Of a stretch of 64,000 nucleotides of DNA, positions 8,604-16,963 are shown in pieces. How positions within the stretch are numbered: the first letter of the stretch is position 1; every line of letters starts with the position of its first letter. The translations under genes and the position numbers were made by a program. Origin of the DNA: Flavobacterium sp. N2038. Its GTDB lineage: Bacteria; Bacteroidota; Bacteroidia; Flavobacteriales; Flavobacteriaceae. Location of the stretch: the NCBI RefSeq assembly GCF_025947185.1, contig NZ_CP110001.1:3534001-3598000 (forward strand), written 5' to 3'. The notes below the pieces were generated by a model. That model worked only from the letters and a program-made list of their open reading frames with translations. It was not told the origin of the DNA and searched no databases.

Positions 8604-9716
8604 TTAAATTTTCGTAAATACCAACCCAACCGGCGAACACAATTCAATTCGTTTTCCAGTATCCGTAAGCTTTCCGGAAGTTTTGTCTCTTTTAAAAATA
8701 ACGATATCATTAGTATATTGATGCCCTACTAGAAGGTAATTTCCTGTTGGATCAATTACAAAATCTCTTGGGCCTTTTCCTAAAGTACTTTGTTGTTCTA
8801 CCAATTCTAAACTTCCGTTTTTCAAAATTTTATAAACCGAAATTGCATTGGCGTCTACACGGTCAGTTAAATATAAAAATTGTCCGTCAGGCGAAATTTT
8901 TATTGCTGCAGCACCAGTTCCACCAGTAAATCCTTTTGGAAGAATGCTTGTTTCTCCAACTATTTTTAGATTTCCAGTTTTATCATAACTTAAAGTTGTC
9001 AACGAGCCATCCAGTTCCTGAACTAAGTAAACAAATTTACCATCTTTACTAAAAGTCAGATGTCTTGGACCGCTTCCTGGTTTAACATCCACACTTCCTT
9101 TTAAAGTCAGGATTTCATTTTTAGAACTCGGATTGTATTTATAAATAAAGACTTTATCAAGACCTAAATCATTTGACAAAACAAACTTTTTATCCGGAGA
9201 AAAAACAACCATATGTACATGTGCTTTTTCCTGACGCGCCGCATTAGGCCCTTTTCCTTCATGCTGAATCAATTGTTGCACTTCAGAAATACTTCCGTCA
9301 GTCTTCTTTTTATAAACCACTATATTTCCACCGGAATAATTGGCAACGATAACATTTTTAACATCATTAATTAAATGACAAGGATCTGCTCCCAAAGCAT
9401 CATTTTTATTCAAAAAAGTAAGCTTTCCGCTTGCAGAATCGTATCCAAAAGCACTTACAGTACTTTGTGAGCCGTTTTCATTTACAGCATAAATAAATTT
9501 ATTATCCCCGGAAACCGACAAATAGCTTGGACTTATTACATTTTCAGAAGAGTTTTTCATTTTAAATTCTCCCGTTGACGCATCAAATTCATAAACATAA
9601 ATTCCATTGCTTTGACAGGTATTAGTATAGGTACCAACTAATAAATTAAATTTAGTTTGAGATTGTAAATTTGTGATTGCAAAAGCTGCAAAAAGCAGCA
9701 TATATAATCTTTTCAT
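8604..9716 (-). CDS. Secreted lactonase-fold seven-bladed beta-propeller protein
   Basis: This 370-residue protein begins with a Sec signal peptide (LYMLLFAAFAITNLQSQ). It belongs to the 6-phosphogluconolactonase-like/YkgB family of seven-bladed propellers. LLVGTYTNTCQSNGIYVYEF (about residues 25-44) is the typical family start; repeated blade motifs such as GADPCHLI, GKGPNAARQEKAHVHMVVFSPD, GSGPRHLTFSKDGKFVYLV and GKGPRDFVIDPTGNYLLV follow. Cytosolic relatives hydrolyse 6-phosphogluconolactone, but the signal peptide puts this one outside the cytoplasm, so a sugar lactonase or binding role is more likely. It is followed at once by the membrane protein gene at 8601. Confidence 0.8.
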   Translation of the reverse strand: MKRLYMLLFAAFAITNLQSQTKFNLLVGTYTNTCQSNGIYVYEFDASTGEFKMKNSSENVISPSYLSVSGDNKFIYAVNENGSQSTVSAFGYDSASGKLTFLNKNDALGADPCHLINDVKNVIVANYSGGNIVVYKKKTDGSISEVQQLIQHEGKGPNAARQEKAHVHMVVFSPDKKFVLSNDLGLDKVFIYKYNPSSKNEILTLKGSVDVKPGSGPRHLTFSKDGKFVYLVQELDGSLTTLSYDKTGNLKIVGETSILPKGFTGGTGAAAIKISPDGQFLYLTDRVDANAISVYKILKNGSLELVEQQSTLGKGPRDFVIDPTGNYLLVGHQYTNDIVIFKRDKTSGKLTDTGKRIELCSPVGLVFTKI

Positions 9717-10020
9717 AGTTTCTTTTAATTTTTTTACAACTGCTAAAATACGTATTAATATCTTTTTGAAAGCCCATCTTTATTACAAAAGAAATCACAA
9801 AAGTTATATTTTTCATACTTTTTTTAACTCTGCAACTTATATAAGCTCATTTAAAGTTTTTCTATTCGTATTTCTTCACAGGCATTAACTTAGTTTACTT
9901 TCTTATAAAGATTTACTTATAATCTCTTACCTGAACTTATATGGTTTAAATAATTTAATTTGTATTTTTGACCAATATCTTCGCGAAAAATAAAACGTAG
10001 TGAAGTAAATCGAAGCCAGA
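9717..10020. other. Divergent intergenic region
   Basis: About 300 AT-rich bases between the lactonase-like gene and the BatA-type gene. I see no gene. ACTTATATGGTTTAAA at about 9936 matches the arm of the 23-base inverted repeat at 56143-56213. A -7-like TATTTTTG (9963-9970) lies 50 bases before the BatA-type start. Confidence 0.5.
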
Positions 10021-11949
10021 ATGCATTTTAAACATCCCGAAATTCTATACTTTCTGTTTTTGTTGATTGTTCCAATTTTGGTTCATTTATTTCAATTACG
10101 ACGTTTTAAAACTTCCTACTTTACTAATGTTCGCTTCTTAAAAGAACTTGCTGTTCAGACTCGTAAAAGTTCTAAAATCAAAAAACGTTTACTACTGGCA
10201 ACCCGACTATTATTGCTGATCTGTGCAATTTTAGCATTTGCACAACCTTTTTTTGAAGCAAAAGACAGTAAAAATGCATCCAACGAAATGTATATCATAC
10301 TGGACAATTCATTTAGTATGCAGGCAAAAGGCAAAAAAGGGGAATTATTAAAACGTGCCGTTCAGGAATTACTGGAAAACACTCCCGAAAATGCCCAGTT
10401 TTCATTATTAACAAACACAGAAAATTACTGGAACACCGATATTAAATCTTCTAAAAGTTCCCTTCAAAACCTAAAATACAGCGCAACTCCATTTGAGCTT
10501 TCATCCATTTTAGCAAAAGTAAAAGCACACAAATCTGCTCATAAAAAAGACATTGTAATTATAACAGACGTGGTTGGTCTGACTGAAAAAGATATCAAAA
10601 ATATTGATGGAGAAGAAAAACCCTATTTTATAATTCCTGAAGCCGAACAAAAAAATAATGTTTCAATTGATAGTGTTTATATCAATCAGACTTTAGAGAA
10701 TTTTTATGAAATAAGTGTTAGTTTATCAGCTTATGGAGAAGATTTCAAACCAGTTTCGACTGCTTTATACAATCAGAATAAATTAATTGCCAAAACGATT
10801 ATTAATTTTGATGCAAAGAAAAAGAAAATCAACTTTACGATTCCAAAAGAAGCTTTTCATGGCTATGTTTCTATTGAAGACAATGGTTTAACTTATGACA
10901 ATAAATTATTTTTCAGCATTTCTAAAGCAAAAAAAACAAACGTAATCAGTATTGGAGAACCCGAGAAAAGCAATTTCTTATCCAGAATCTATACTTCGGC
11001 AGAGTTTAATTACAATAATTATTCTATCGGTTCTTTAGATTATAACAGTCTGGAAAAACAAAACACAATAATTCTAAATGAATTAGTTGAGATTCCTCAG
11101 GCATTGCAAACTACTCTGAAAGCTTTTGTCTCAAAAGGCGGAAATCTGGTAGTAATTCCTTCTGAGAAAACTGTTGTTACTAACTTAAATACCTTTTTAG
11201 GAAATCTTGGGAAGATCCAGTTCAATAATCTAAAAACAGAAAGTAAACTCATCACTAAAATCAACTTTGATCATCCTTTATTCTCAGGCGTTTTTGAAAA
11301 TAAAATAACCAATTTTCAATACCCAAAAACCAATTCTTCTTTTGATATATCAAGTCCTTATCCGGCCGTTTTGTCTTATGAAGATCAAAGCGCTTTTGTA
11401 ACTGCCGTTCAGAGTCAGGTTTCGGGAATTGTTGTATTTTCTGCTCCGATAAATGCTGTAAATTCAAACTTTCAGCAATCCCCATTAATCGTTCCTTTAT
11501 TTTATAAAATAGCACAGAACAATCAAAAAACAGGAGTAAACGCTTTAACAATTGGCAATAATCAGCCTTATTTTGTTGATGCTTTATTAACAAAAGATGC
11601 AATTTTGGAAGTAAGAGGAAATGAAGATTCGTTCATTCCGATTCAGCAGGTACTAAACAATAAGGTAAAACTAACATTCAATGATTTCCCTGAAACTGCA
11701 GGCAATTACAGTATTTTTGACAAAAAAGAATGGATAGAAAATTTAAGCTTTAATTACAAAAGAACCGAAAGCGATTTAAGTCAGGTAAATACTAATGTAG
11801 TTTCTGATTTTAAAACTGCCGATACCATTTCGACTATTTTTAACACCTTACAAACTGAGCGAACAGACAGTCAGATTTGGAAATGGTTTGTTATCTTTGC
11901 ACTGTTATTTTTAGCATTAGAAATGGCAATTATAAAATTTGTGAAATAA
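10021..11949 (+). CDS. BatA-domain membrane protein with vWA-like region
   Basis: This 642-residue protein has the BatA/TIGR02226 N-terminus: FKHPEILYFLFLLIVPILVHLF with a helix, then RRFKTSYFTNVRFLKEL and a second helix (LLLICAILAFAQPFF, about residues 63-77). A von Willebrand A-like region follows, with the metal-binding pattern DNSFS at about 95-99. The middle (about 310-500) resembles a glutamine-amidotransferase-like domain. A last helix (IFALLFLALEMAIIKF) anchors the C-terminus. Relatives take part in the Bacteroides aerotolerance operon; the precise role is unknown. It is first in an apparent run with the dihydroorotase-like and Tic20/DUF4870-like genes. Confidence 0.8.
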   Translation: MHFKHPEILYFLFLLIVPILVHLFQLRRFKTSYFTNVRFLKELAVQTRKSSKIKKRLLLATRLLLLICAILAFAQPFFEAKDSKNASNEMYIILDNSFSMQAKGKKGELLKRAVQELLENTPENAQFSLLTNTENYWNTDIKSSKSSLQNLKYSATPFELSSILAKVKAHKSAHKKDIVIITDVVGLTEKDIKNIDGEEKPYFIIPEAEQKNNVSIDSVYINQTLENFYEISVSLSAYGEDFKPVSTALYNQNKLIAKTIINFDAKKKKINFTIPKEAFHGYVSIEDNGLTYDNKLFFSISKAKKTNVISIGEPEKSNFLSRIYTSAEFNYNNYSIGSLDYNSLEKQNTIILNELVEIPQALQTTLKAFVSKGGNLVVIPSEKTVVTNLNTFLGNLGKIQFNNLKTESKLITKINFDHPLFSGVFENKITNFQYPKTNSSFDISSPYPAVLSYEDQSAFVTAVQSQVSGIVVFSAPINAVNSNFQQSPLIVPLFYKIAQNNQKTGVNALTIGNNQPYFVDALLTKDAILEVRGNEDSFIPIQQVLNNKVKLTFNDFPETAGNYSIFDKKEWIENLSFNYKRTESDLSQVNTNVVSDFKTADTISTIFNTLQTERTDSQIWKWFVIFALLFLALEMAIIKFVK

Positions 11950-12016
11950 TTTTAACGATAATCTAAAGCGTTTTACTTTTTACAAAAATCATTTTACGAC
12001 AAAAAAATCTCTACAT

Positions 12017-13267
12017 ATGAAAATAATCATCAAAAGCGCCAAAATTATCGACTCCAAAAGTCCGTTTCATAACCAGACCGTTGATCTTTTAATTGCAGAT
12101 GGTTTAATAGAAAAAATAGGCGTTTCGCTACCAAACGATGATGCAGAAATTGTAAGATTTGATAATCTTCATATTTCTCAGGGCTGGTTTGACAGTAGTG
12201 TTTCTCTAGGAGAACCAGGTTACGAAGACCGGGAAACCATTGCAAATGGACTAAACGTTGCGGCAAAAAGCGGTTTTACCGCAATTGCTCTTCAGCCAAA
12301 CTCCTTCCCTGTTATAGACAATCAGGCTCAGGTAAATTTTGTAAAAAACAAAGCAAATGGTTTTGCTACAGAAATTTCCCCAATTGGAGCATTGACAAAA
12401 GCCAGCGAAGGAAAAGATATGGCAGAATTATTCGACATGAAAAATGCCGGAGCAGTAGCCTTTGGAGATTATAACAGAAGTATTGATAATGCCAATTTGC
12501 TAAAAATTGCCTTGCAATATGTACAGGATTTTGACGGTTTAGTAATTACCTATTCGCAGGATCCAAACATCAAAGGAAACGGAGTTGCTAATGAAGGAAT
12601 TGTTTCTACAAGATTAGGTTTAAAAGGTATACCAAATTTAGCGGAAGAACTTCAAATTTCAAGAAACTTGTTTTTATTAGAATATACCGGAGGAAAACTT
12701 CATATCCCAACAATTTCTACAGCAAAATCTGTTCAGTTAATCAGAAAAGCTAAAGCAAAAGGATTAAACGTAACTACAAGTGCTTCTGTACATCATCTGG
12801 TTTTAACAGATGAAAAACTAGACGGCTTTGATACTCGTTTTAAAGTAACACCGCCATTACGCACAGAAGTTGACAGACAGGCTCTACTAAACGGAATTGC
12901 CGATGGAACTATTGACATGATTACCTCAGACCATAATCCGATTGATATTGAATTCAAAAAAATGGAATTTGATACCGCTAAAAATGGAACTATTGGGTTA
13001 GAAAGTGCTTTTGGAGCTTTGTTAACAGTTTTACCACTAGAAACTGTAGTTACTAAGCTTACTTCTGGTAAAACGGTTTTTGGCCTGGAAAGCAACACAA
13101 TCGAAGAAGGTGCTAAAGCAAACTTTACATTCTTTACTCCTGAAGGGAAATCGACTTTTACAAAAGAAAACATTCTTTCAAAATCTAAAAATTCTGCTTT
13201 TTTAGGAACTGAAATAAAAGGTTCAGTGTACGGAATTTTAAATCAAAATCAACTTGTTACAAAATAA
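12017..13267 (+). CDS. Dihydroorotase-like protein with lost metal ligands (probable PyrC-type pseudoenzyme)
   Basis: This 416-residue amidohydrolase aligns along its length with class I dihydroorotases, which close carbamoyl-aspartate to dihydroorotate in pyrimidine synthesis. The usual HxHxR signature is replaced by SVSLG (residues 61-65), so both first metal ligands and the substrate Arg are gone. The site usually containing HxED reads YSQD. The later His (in KLHIPTIST) and the Asp of SDHNP are kept, as is the NSFPVID loop. Catalysis is therefore unlikely. In Pseudomonas a similar inactive PyrC' is a structural partner of aspartate carbamoyltransferase; that role here is inference. It lies 67 bases after the BatA-type gene. 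Confidence 0.8.
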   Translation: MKIIIKSAKIIDSKSPFHNQTVDLLIADGLIEKIGVSLPNDDAEIVRFDNLHISQGWFDSSVSLGEPGYEDRETIANGLNVAAKSGFTAIALQPNSFPVIDNQAQVNFVKNKANGFATEISPIGALTKASEGKDMAELFDMKNAGAVAFGDYNRSIDNANLLKIALQYVQDFDGLVITYSQDPNIKGNGVANEGIVSTRLGLKGIPNLAEELQISRNLFLLEYTGGKLHIPTISTAKSVQLIRKAKAKGLNVTTSASVHHLVLTDEKLDGFDTRFKVTPPLRTEVDRQALLNGIADGTIDMITSDHNPIDIEFKKMEFDTAKNGTIGLESAFGALLTVLPLETVVTKLTSGKTVFGLESNTIEEGAKANFTFFTPEGKSTFTKENILSKSKNSAFLGTEIKGSVYGILNQNQLVTK

Positions 13268-13271
13268 TAAA

Positions 13272-13598
13272 ATGAATAATACAATCGAAGAGGGCAAATC
13301 AATCGCCATTACCAGCTACATCCTAATTATTGGTGTTTTGATTGCTATGAGCATGAATTCTGAAAACAAAAACAGTTTTGCTTCTTTCCATATCCGTCAG
13401 GCTTTAGGTTTGTCTTTAACTTTTATTTCTTTCGGAGCCATTATAAGTAATTTCGACAGTTTCTTTATCACTTTCCCAATGTGGATCTGTATCTCTATTT
13501 TATGGGTTTACGGAATTTTTAGTGCCATTCAGGGACAAACAAGACCTTTACCTTTGGTAGGAGAGCTTTTTCAAAAATGGTTTAAAAGCATTGGTTAA
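13272..13598 (+). CDS. Small membrane protein, Tic20/DUF4870-like
   Basis: Starting at 13272 this is a 108-residue protein with helices at about residues 10-26 (IAITSYILIIGVLIAM), 45-60 (ALGLSLTFISFGAII) and 68-85 (FFITFPMWICISILWVYGIF). The pattern of helix 1 followed by NKNSFASFHIRQALGL matches small Tic20/DUF4870-like proteins, often annotated as import component proteins in Flavobacteria. Function is unknown. An upstream in-frame start at 13254 would overlap the preceding gene; the ATG four bases after its stop is more plausible. The two genes are likely cotranscribed. Confidence 0.65.
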   Translation: MNNTIEEGKSIAITSYILIIGVLIAMSMNSENKNSFASFHIRQALGLSLTFISFGAIISNFDSFFITFPMWICISILWVYGIFSAIQGQTRPLPLVGELFQKWFKSIG

Positions 13599-13610
13599 TT
13601 AAAATCCCAA

Positions 13611-13728
13611 TCCCGAAGCTTCGGGATAAATTCCAAATTCCAAATTCCAAACTTAAAAACTCTGATAAAGCTGAAAACTGAGACTGAGACTCTCATTTCA
13701 CAATTCACAACTTACAATTCACAATTAA
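13611..13728. repeat. Intergenic repeat cluster
   Basis: This gap contains a perfect 16-base palindrome TCCCGAAGCTTCGGGA (13611-13626), three tandem AATTCCA units (13630-13651), and a CAATTCACAACTTACAATTC repeat just before the esterase gene. All three types recur in other Flavobacterium intergenic regions. None has an obvious T-tract, so a terminator role is uncertain. Confidence 0.6.
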
Positions 13729-13731
13729 AAA

Positions 13732-14376
13732 ATGAATCTATCTTTAGAATATAAAATACAAGAACCAAAAGTTATTTTAGACAAAAATCCGTTGTTGCTT
13801 TTATTACACGGATACGGAAGCAATGAAGCTGACTTATTCTCTTTTGCTACTGAACTTCCTGATAATTATTATATAATTTCTGCCAGAGCACCTTATGATT
13901 TACAATACGGAGCTTATGCCTGGTACGCGATTAACTTTGACGCTGACCAAAACAAATTTTCAGATAATGAGCAAGCAAAAACTTCCCGTGATGCAATTGC
14001 TGATTTTATTGATGAATTAGTTGCTAAATACCCAATCGATGCTAATAATGTAACGTTAATTGGTTTTAGCCAGGGATCTATTTTAAGTTATTCTGTTGCC
14101 CTTTCTTATCCTGAAAAAGTACAGCGAGTAGTAGCAATGAGCGGTTACTTTAATGACGAAATCATTAAGGAAGGCTTTGTAAATAATGACTTTAAAAACT
14201 TAAAAATATTTGCTTCGCACGGAACTGTCGATCAGGTTATTCCAATTGAATGGGCAAGAAAAACTCCGGCAATTTTAGAAAAATTAAGCATTCCGGCTAC
14301 TTACAAAGAATATCCTGTAGGTCACGGTGTTGCACCACAAAATTTCTTTGATTTTAAGAATTGGTTGGCTTTGTAA
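13732..14376 (+). CDS. Alpha/beta-hydrolase, carboxylesterase/phospholipase family
   Basis: This 214-residue cytoplasmic hydrolase resembles the YpfH/carboxylesterase group. It has LLLLHGYGSNEADLFSFA (oxyanion loop, about residues 22-39), the nucleophile Ser113 in GFSQG, Asp167 in GTVDQVIP and His198 in GHGV, so the catalytic triad is complete. Members hydrolyse short acyl esters or lysophospholipids; the true substrate is unknown. The gene is preceded by a cluster of repeats, which suggests its own transcription. Confidence 0.8.
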   Translation: MNLSLEYKIQEPKVILDKNPLLLLLHGYGSNEADLFSFATELPDNYYIISARAPYDLQYGAYAWYAINFDADQNKFSDNEQAKTSRDAIADFIDELVAKYPIDANNVTLIGFSQGSILSYSVALSYPEKVQRVVAMSGYFNDEIIKEGFVNNDFKNLKIFASHGTVDQVIPIEWARKTPAILEKLSIPATYKEYPVGHGVAPQNFFDFKNWLAL

Positions 14377-14477
14377 AAAAAAAGAAAAATATTACAATTT
14401 TTAATCTTTTTCTTTTTTTATATTGTATTTTAGTTCGATAACCTAAAATTGGTTTATTAGAACGATTAAAATAATTT

Positions 14478-14521
14478 AAATACCCAAAAGTTTCCTTACA
14501 AAGAAACTTTTGGGTATTTTT
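14478..14521 (+). terminator. Strong terminator overlapping the higBA promoter
   Basis: A 17-base arm (14478-14494, TACCCAAAAGTTTC core) pairs perfectly with 14503-14519, followed by T residues. It can end the esterase transcript. The descending arm also contains the -7-like TATTTTTG (14515-14522) of the toxin-antitoxin genes that follow. Confidence 0.85.
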
Positions 14522-14522
14522 G
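14515..14522 (+). promoter_or_regulatory. Candidate -7 element of higBA
   Basis: TATTTTTG lies 12 bases before the higB ATG. A TTTC (14491-14494) 20 bases upstream could be a weak -33 element. Both elements are inside the terminator hairpin, so promoter and terminator sequences overlap. Confidence 0.4.
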
Positions 14523-14534
14523 TAATATGAAAGA

Positions 14535-14873
14535 ATGGATAAAATTTTTGATATTTTATTTTTAGAAGAAGCCTTTATTTTTCTAAAAGAATTAAAGCCG
14601 AAACATTCCGCAAAAATAATTTATAACATTAGAAAATCACAAACCAAAAATGATCCTGAACTTTTTAAAAAATTAACTGATGAGATTTGGGAATTTCGAA
14701 CTTTATATCAGGGAAATCAATATCGGTTATTAGCATTTTGGGATAAAACAAATTCAAAAAACACGCTTGTTGTTTCAACTCATGGATTTATAAAAAAACA
14801 AAGTAAAGTTCCTCAAAATGAAATTTTAAGAGCAAACAAAATCAGATTCAATTATTTTAAAGAAAAAGATTAA
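14535..14873 (+). CDS. higB: HigB-type toxin (RelE/Gp49 family)
   Basis: This 112-residue protein is a phage-derived Gp49-like/HigB toxin of the RelE fold, expected to be a ribosome-dependent mRNA endonuclease. Supporting motifs are the N-terminal helix FLKELKPKHSAKIIYNI, the core DEIWEFRTLYQGNQYRLLAFWD (Trp-Glu-Phe-Arg and Tyr-Arg-x-Leu are characteristic, about residues 50-71) and the strand VVSTHGFIKKQSKVP. The toxin comes first, as in higBA rather than relBE order. The antitoxin gene begins 15 bases downstream. Confidence 0.85.
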   Translation: MDKIFDILFLEEAFIFLKELKPKHSAKIIYNIRKSQTKNDPELFKKLTDEIWEFRTLYQGNQYRLLAFWDKTNSKNTLVVSTHGFIKKQSKVPQNEILRANKIRFNYFKEKD

Positions 14874-14888
14874 AACAACTTTACACAA

Positions 14889-15203
14889 ATGAAAACATAT
14901 ACTTTAGATCAAGTAACTGATGAAATTGTCGGTAAAATTGGAACTCCAAACAGAAATCAATTTGAATATGATTTACAAATGGATTTAATTGGAAATGCAA
15001 TCAAACAAACTCGAAAAGAACGTAATTTAACTCAGGAAGAACTAGGAAAACTTATTGGTGTTCAAAAAGCACAAATATCTAAACTTGAAAAAAATGCTGG
15101 AAATGTAACACTAGAAACAATAATAAAAGTTTTTACAGCTCTAAAAGCCACCGTTAAATTTCAAATAGAACTAACAGACTTAAGAATAAGCTTAAACAAA
15201 TAA
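14889..15203 (+). CDS. higA: HigA-type antitoxin with XRE helix-turn-helix
   Basis: This 104-residue protein has an XRE/Cro-type helix-turn-helix at about residues 36-90: IGNAIKQTRKERNLTQEELG followed by IGVQKAQISKLEKNAGNVTL and a third helix (IIKVFTALKATVKF). It would bind and neutralise HigB and repress the operon. The position 15 bases after higB, on the same strand, fits a two-gene module. No clear operator palindrome is visible before higB apart from the terminator hairpin itself. Confidence 0.85.
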   Translation: MKTYTLDQVTDEIVGKIGTPNRNQFEYDLQMDLIGNAIKQTRKERNLTQEELGKLIGVQKAQISKLEKNAGNVTLETIIKVFTALKATVKFQIELTDLRISLNK

Positions 15204-15259
15204 ACTTAATTCTATTTTAAACTTAAAATTCATAACAATTCTATAAAAACTACTAAAAA

Positions 15260-15829
15260 ATGAGCAATAGAAAACTTGATAATCCCGCATTAACATTAAT
15301 TGATATTCAAAAAGGTTTTGATGATATTGCTTATTGGGGCGGAGACCGAAATAATGTAAATGCAGAAGAAAAAGCAGGTGAACTTCTCGAAATTTGGAGA
15401 GCTAAAAAACTGCCGCTTTTTCACGTACAGCATTGCTCTTCTAATCCGAATTCAATTTTAAACGAGACAAATCCGGGAAATGAATTTCAGGATATTGTAA
15501 AACCAATTGAAGGCGAAACAATAATCAAAAAGAATGTAAACAGTGCTTTTATCGGAACAAATTTAAAAGAGTTACTGGATAAAGCAAAAATTAATACACT
15601 TGTAATAGTTGGCTTAACCACAGATCATTGTGTTTCTACCACTACAAGAATGGCTGGAAACTTTGGCTACACTACTTACCTGGTTTCTGATGCAACGGCA
15701 ACTTTCAATAAAAAAGGCATAAACGACGAAGAATTCTCAGCAGAAATAATCCATCAGACTGCTTTAGCAAGTTTAAACGAAGAATTTGCTCAGGTTGTTA
15801 CTTCTGATTTTATTAAGACGATAATTTAG
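15260..15829 (+). CDS. Isochorismatase-family cysteine hydrolase
   Basis: This 189-residue cytoplasmic enzyme has the isochorismatase fold with its Asp-Lys-Cys triad: Asp15 in LIDIQKGF, Lys91 before NVNSAF, and Cys124 in GLTTDHCVSTTTR. The cis-peptide region before the Cys is conserved. Relatives include nicotinamidases and N-carbamoyl hydrolases, but the metal-binding residues of nicotinamidase are not obvious, so the substrate is open. It is convergent with a lipoprotein gene and shares the terminator at 15904. Confidence 0.8.
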   Translation: MSNRKLDNPALTLIDIQKGFDDIAYWGGDRNNVNAEEKAGELLEIWRAKKLPLFHVQHCSSNPNSILNETNPGNEFQDIVKPIEGETIIKKNVNSAFIGTNLKELLDKAKINTLVIVGLTTDHCVSTTTRMAGNFGYTTYLVSDATATFNKKGINDEEFSAEIIHQTALASLNEEFAQVVTSDFIKTII

Positions 15830-15831
15830 TA

Positions 15832-15903
15832 GTTAGTCCTTAATAATTAGTCCTTAGCACTTAATTCTTAGTGTTTAGCGCTTGGTAATTAGTACTTAAT
15901 ATT
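15832..15903. repeat. Degenerate tandem repeat (TTAGTCCTTA-like)
   Basis: Units of about 11-14 bases resembling AATTAGTCCTTA recur five or six times (TTAGTCCTTA, TTAGTCCTTAG, TTAATTCTTAG, TTTAGCGCTTGG, TTAGTACTTAA). No coding potential is seen. It lies between the hydrolase stop and a terminator. Confidence 0.55.
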
Positions 15904-15950
15904 AAAAAGTGAGATGTAATTTGGTTTAACCATTTTACATCTCACTTTTT
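15904..15950. terminator. Bidirectional terminator
   Basis: AAAAAGTGAGATGTAA (15904-15919) pairs perfectly with TTACATCTCACTTTTT (15935-15950), with A and T tracts at the two ends. It serves both convergent genes. Confidence 0.85.
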
Positions 15951-15976
15951 ACATTTACCTATTTATATTTCAAGTG

Positions 15977-16399
15977 TTACTGTCCCGTATAAAGAATTTT
16001 ACCTGCTTTTTTCAAAACATAACCTTTCCATGGAATTAGCTGGTAATCATCTTTTGTCCAGGAATCTCCTTCAGATTTTCTTTCTAAAATAATGGATCCT
16101 TTTTGTGTATCCAGAAATAATTCTGCTTTATTTCCTTCAAAAATTACATACGCAACTGTAGTATATGTTTTTCCATCTTCTGCATGGTTCAGCCTTATAC
16201 CTTCAAAAACTCTTATGCATTCTTTTTTCAGAACAGACCATGTATAACCGGCAGAACCTTTACAACCGTGAGCATCAGAATCTGCTCCAACAATTTTTTC
16301 TTTTTGTGGTTCTTTTGCAGGTGTTTTTTCCTGTGATACTTTTTTTGCGCAAGAAAATGCAGCAGTTACGATAATTGCAAACAAAAACAACTTTTTCAT
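15977..16399 (-). CDS. Putative lipoprotein of unknown function
   Basis: This 140-residue protein has a signal peptide ending in a lipobox-like AAFSC, so lipidation at about Cys17 is expected. A Lys/Glu/Pro-rich linker leads to a domain with GCKGSAGYTWSVLKKECIRV (two cysteines that may pair), then strands (TVAYVIFEGNKAELFLD, GYVLKKAGKILY). I recognise similar small lipoproteins in Bacteroidota but no characterised family. It follows a terminator hairpin at 16428, so it is probably transcribed from its own promoter. Confidence 0.65.
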   Translation of the reverse strand: MKKLFLFAIIVTAAFSCAKKVSQEKTPAKEPQKEKIVGADSDAHGCKGSAGYTWSVLKKECIRVFEGIRLNHAEDGKTYTTVAYVIFEGNKAELFLDTQKGSIILERKSEGDSWTKDDYQLIPWKGYVLKKAGKILYTGQ

Positions 16400-16427
16400 A
16401 ATCTTCTAGTTTTAAAATTAAGCAAAA

Positions 16428-16455
16428 AAAAATAGGATTAAAAAATCCTATTTTT
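16428..16455 (-). terminator. Terminator overlapping the stop codon of the upstream gene
   Basis: AAAAATAGGATT pairs with AATCCTATTTTT; read on the minus strand a T-tract follows. The hairpin covers the stop codon of the gene at 16448-16951, so the last codons form its ascending arm. Confidence 0.75.
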
Positions 16456-16951
16456 GATATAACCAAGTTTGATTTACTTCAAATGTAATACTTTCATCCA
16501 TATCAACAAAGTATTTTAATAAGACTTCTCCCCATAATTCGCCATTGCTATAATCTGCAATGATCCATCTGTGGTTTAAAATTTTCACTTTATTAATAAC
16601 AAATTTCTTTCCGTCGATCATATCCTGTCCTGTATAAGGATTTCCTTTTGGATTTGAATTCAGATCTAATAATTTTTCTGTTACGGCCGGAATAAGTTTT
16701 TCATACAAAATTACTTTTCCGCCAGATGCACTATTATCAAAATAATTTTGTGCATTTTCATTATGCTCCAAAGAAAAATAATCGGCTTCTGCCAGTTTTC
16801 CTGAAACCAGATTAATACTGTCTCTTAGTTTCTTGGTTGTTTTCTCATATCTTTCTTCCCCAAATTTTACTTCGCGGCTATAAAACATATAGGTAAAAAC
16901 ATTCATTAATATCGCAAGGATAAAAAGATAAAGCATTAAGGATTTTTTCAT
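16448..16951 (-). CDS. Membrane-anchored protein with coiled-coil segment
   Basis: This 167-residue protein has one N-terminal hydrophobic segment (LMLYLFILAILMNVFTYMF) with a two-lysine start, giving an inner-membrane anchor. A charged helical stretch (about residues 27-60, REVKFGEERYEKTTKKLRDS) probably forms a coiled coil. A beta-rich domain follows, including NPYTGQDMIDGKKFVINKV, HRWIIADYSNGELWGEVLLK and FEVNQTWLY. Function is unknown. It begins 12 bases after the metallo-hydrolase gene and ends in a terminator, forming a two-gene operon. Confidence 0.6.
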   Translation of the reverse strand: MKKSLMLYLFILAILMNVFTYMFYSREVKFGEERYEKTTKKLRDSINLVSGKLAEADYFSLEHNENAQNYFDNSASGGKVILYEKLIPAVTEKLLDLNSNPKGNPYTGQDMIDGKKFVINKVKILNHRWIIADYSNGELWGEVLLKYFVDMDESITFEVNQTWLYQK

Positions 16952-16963
16952 TTTGGGGTATAA

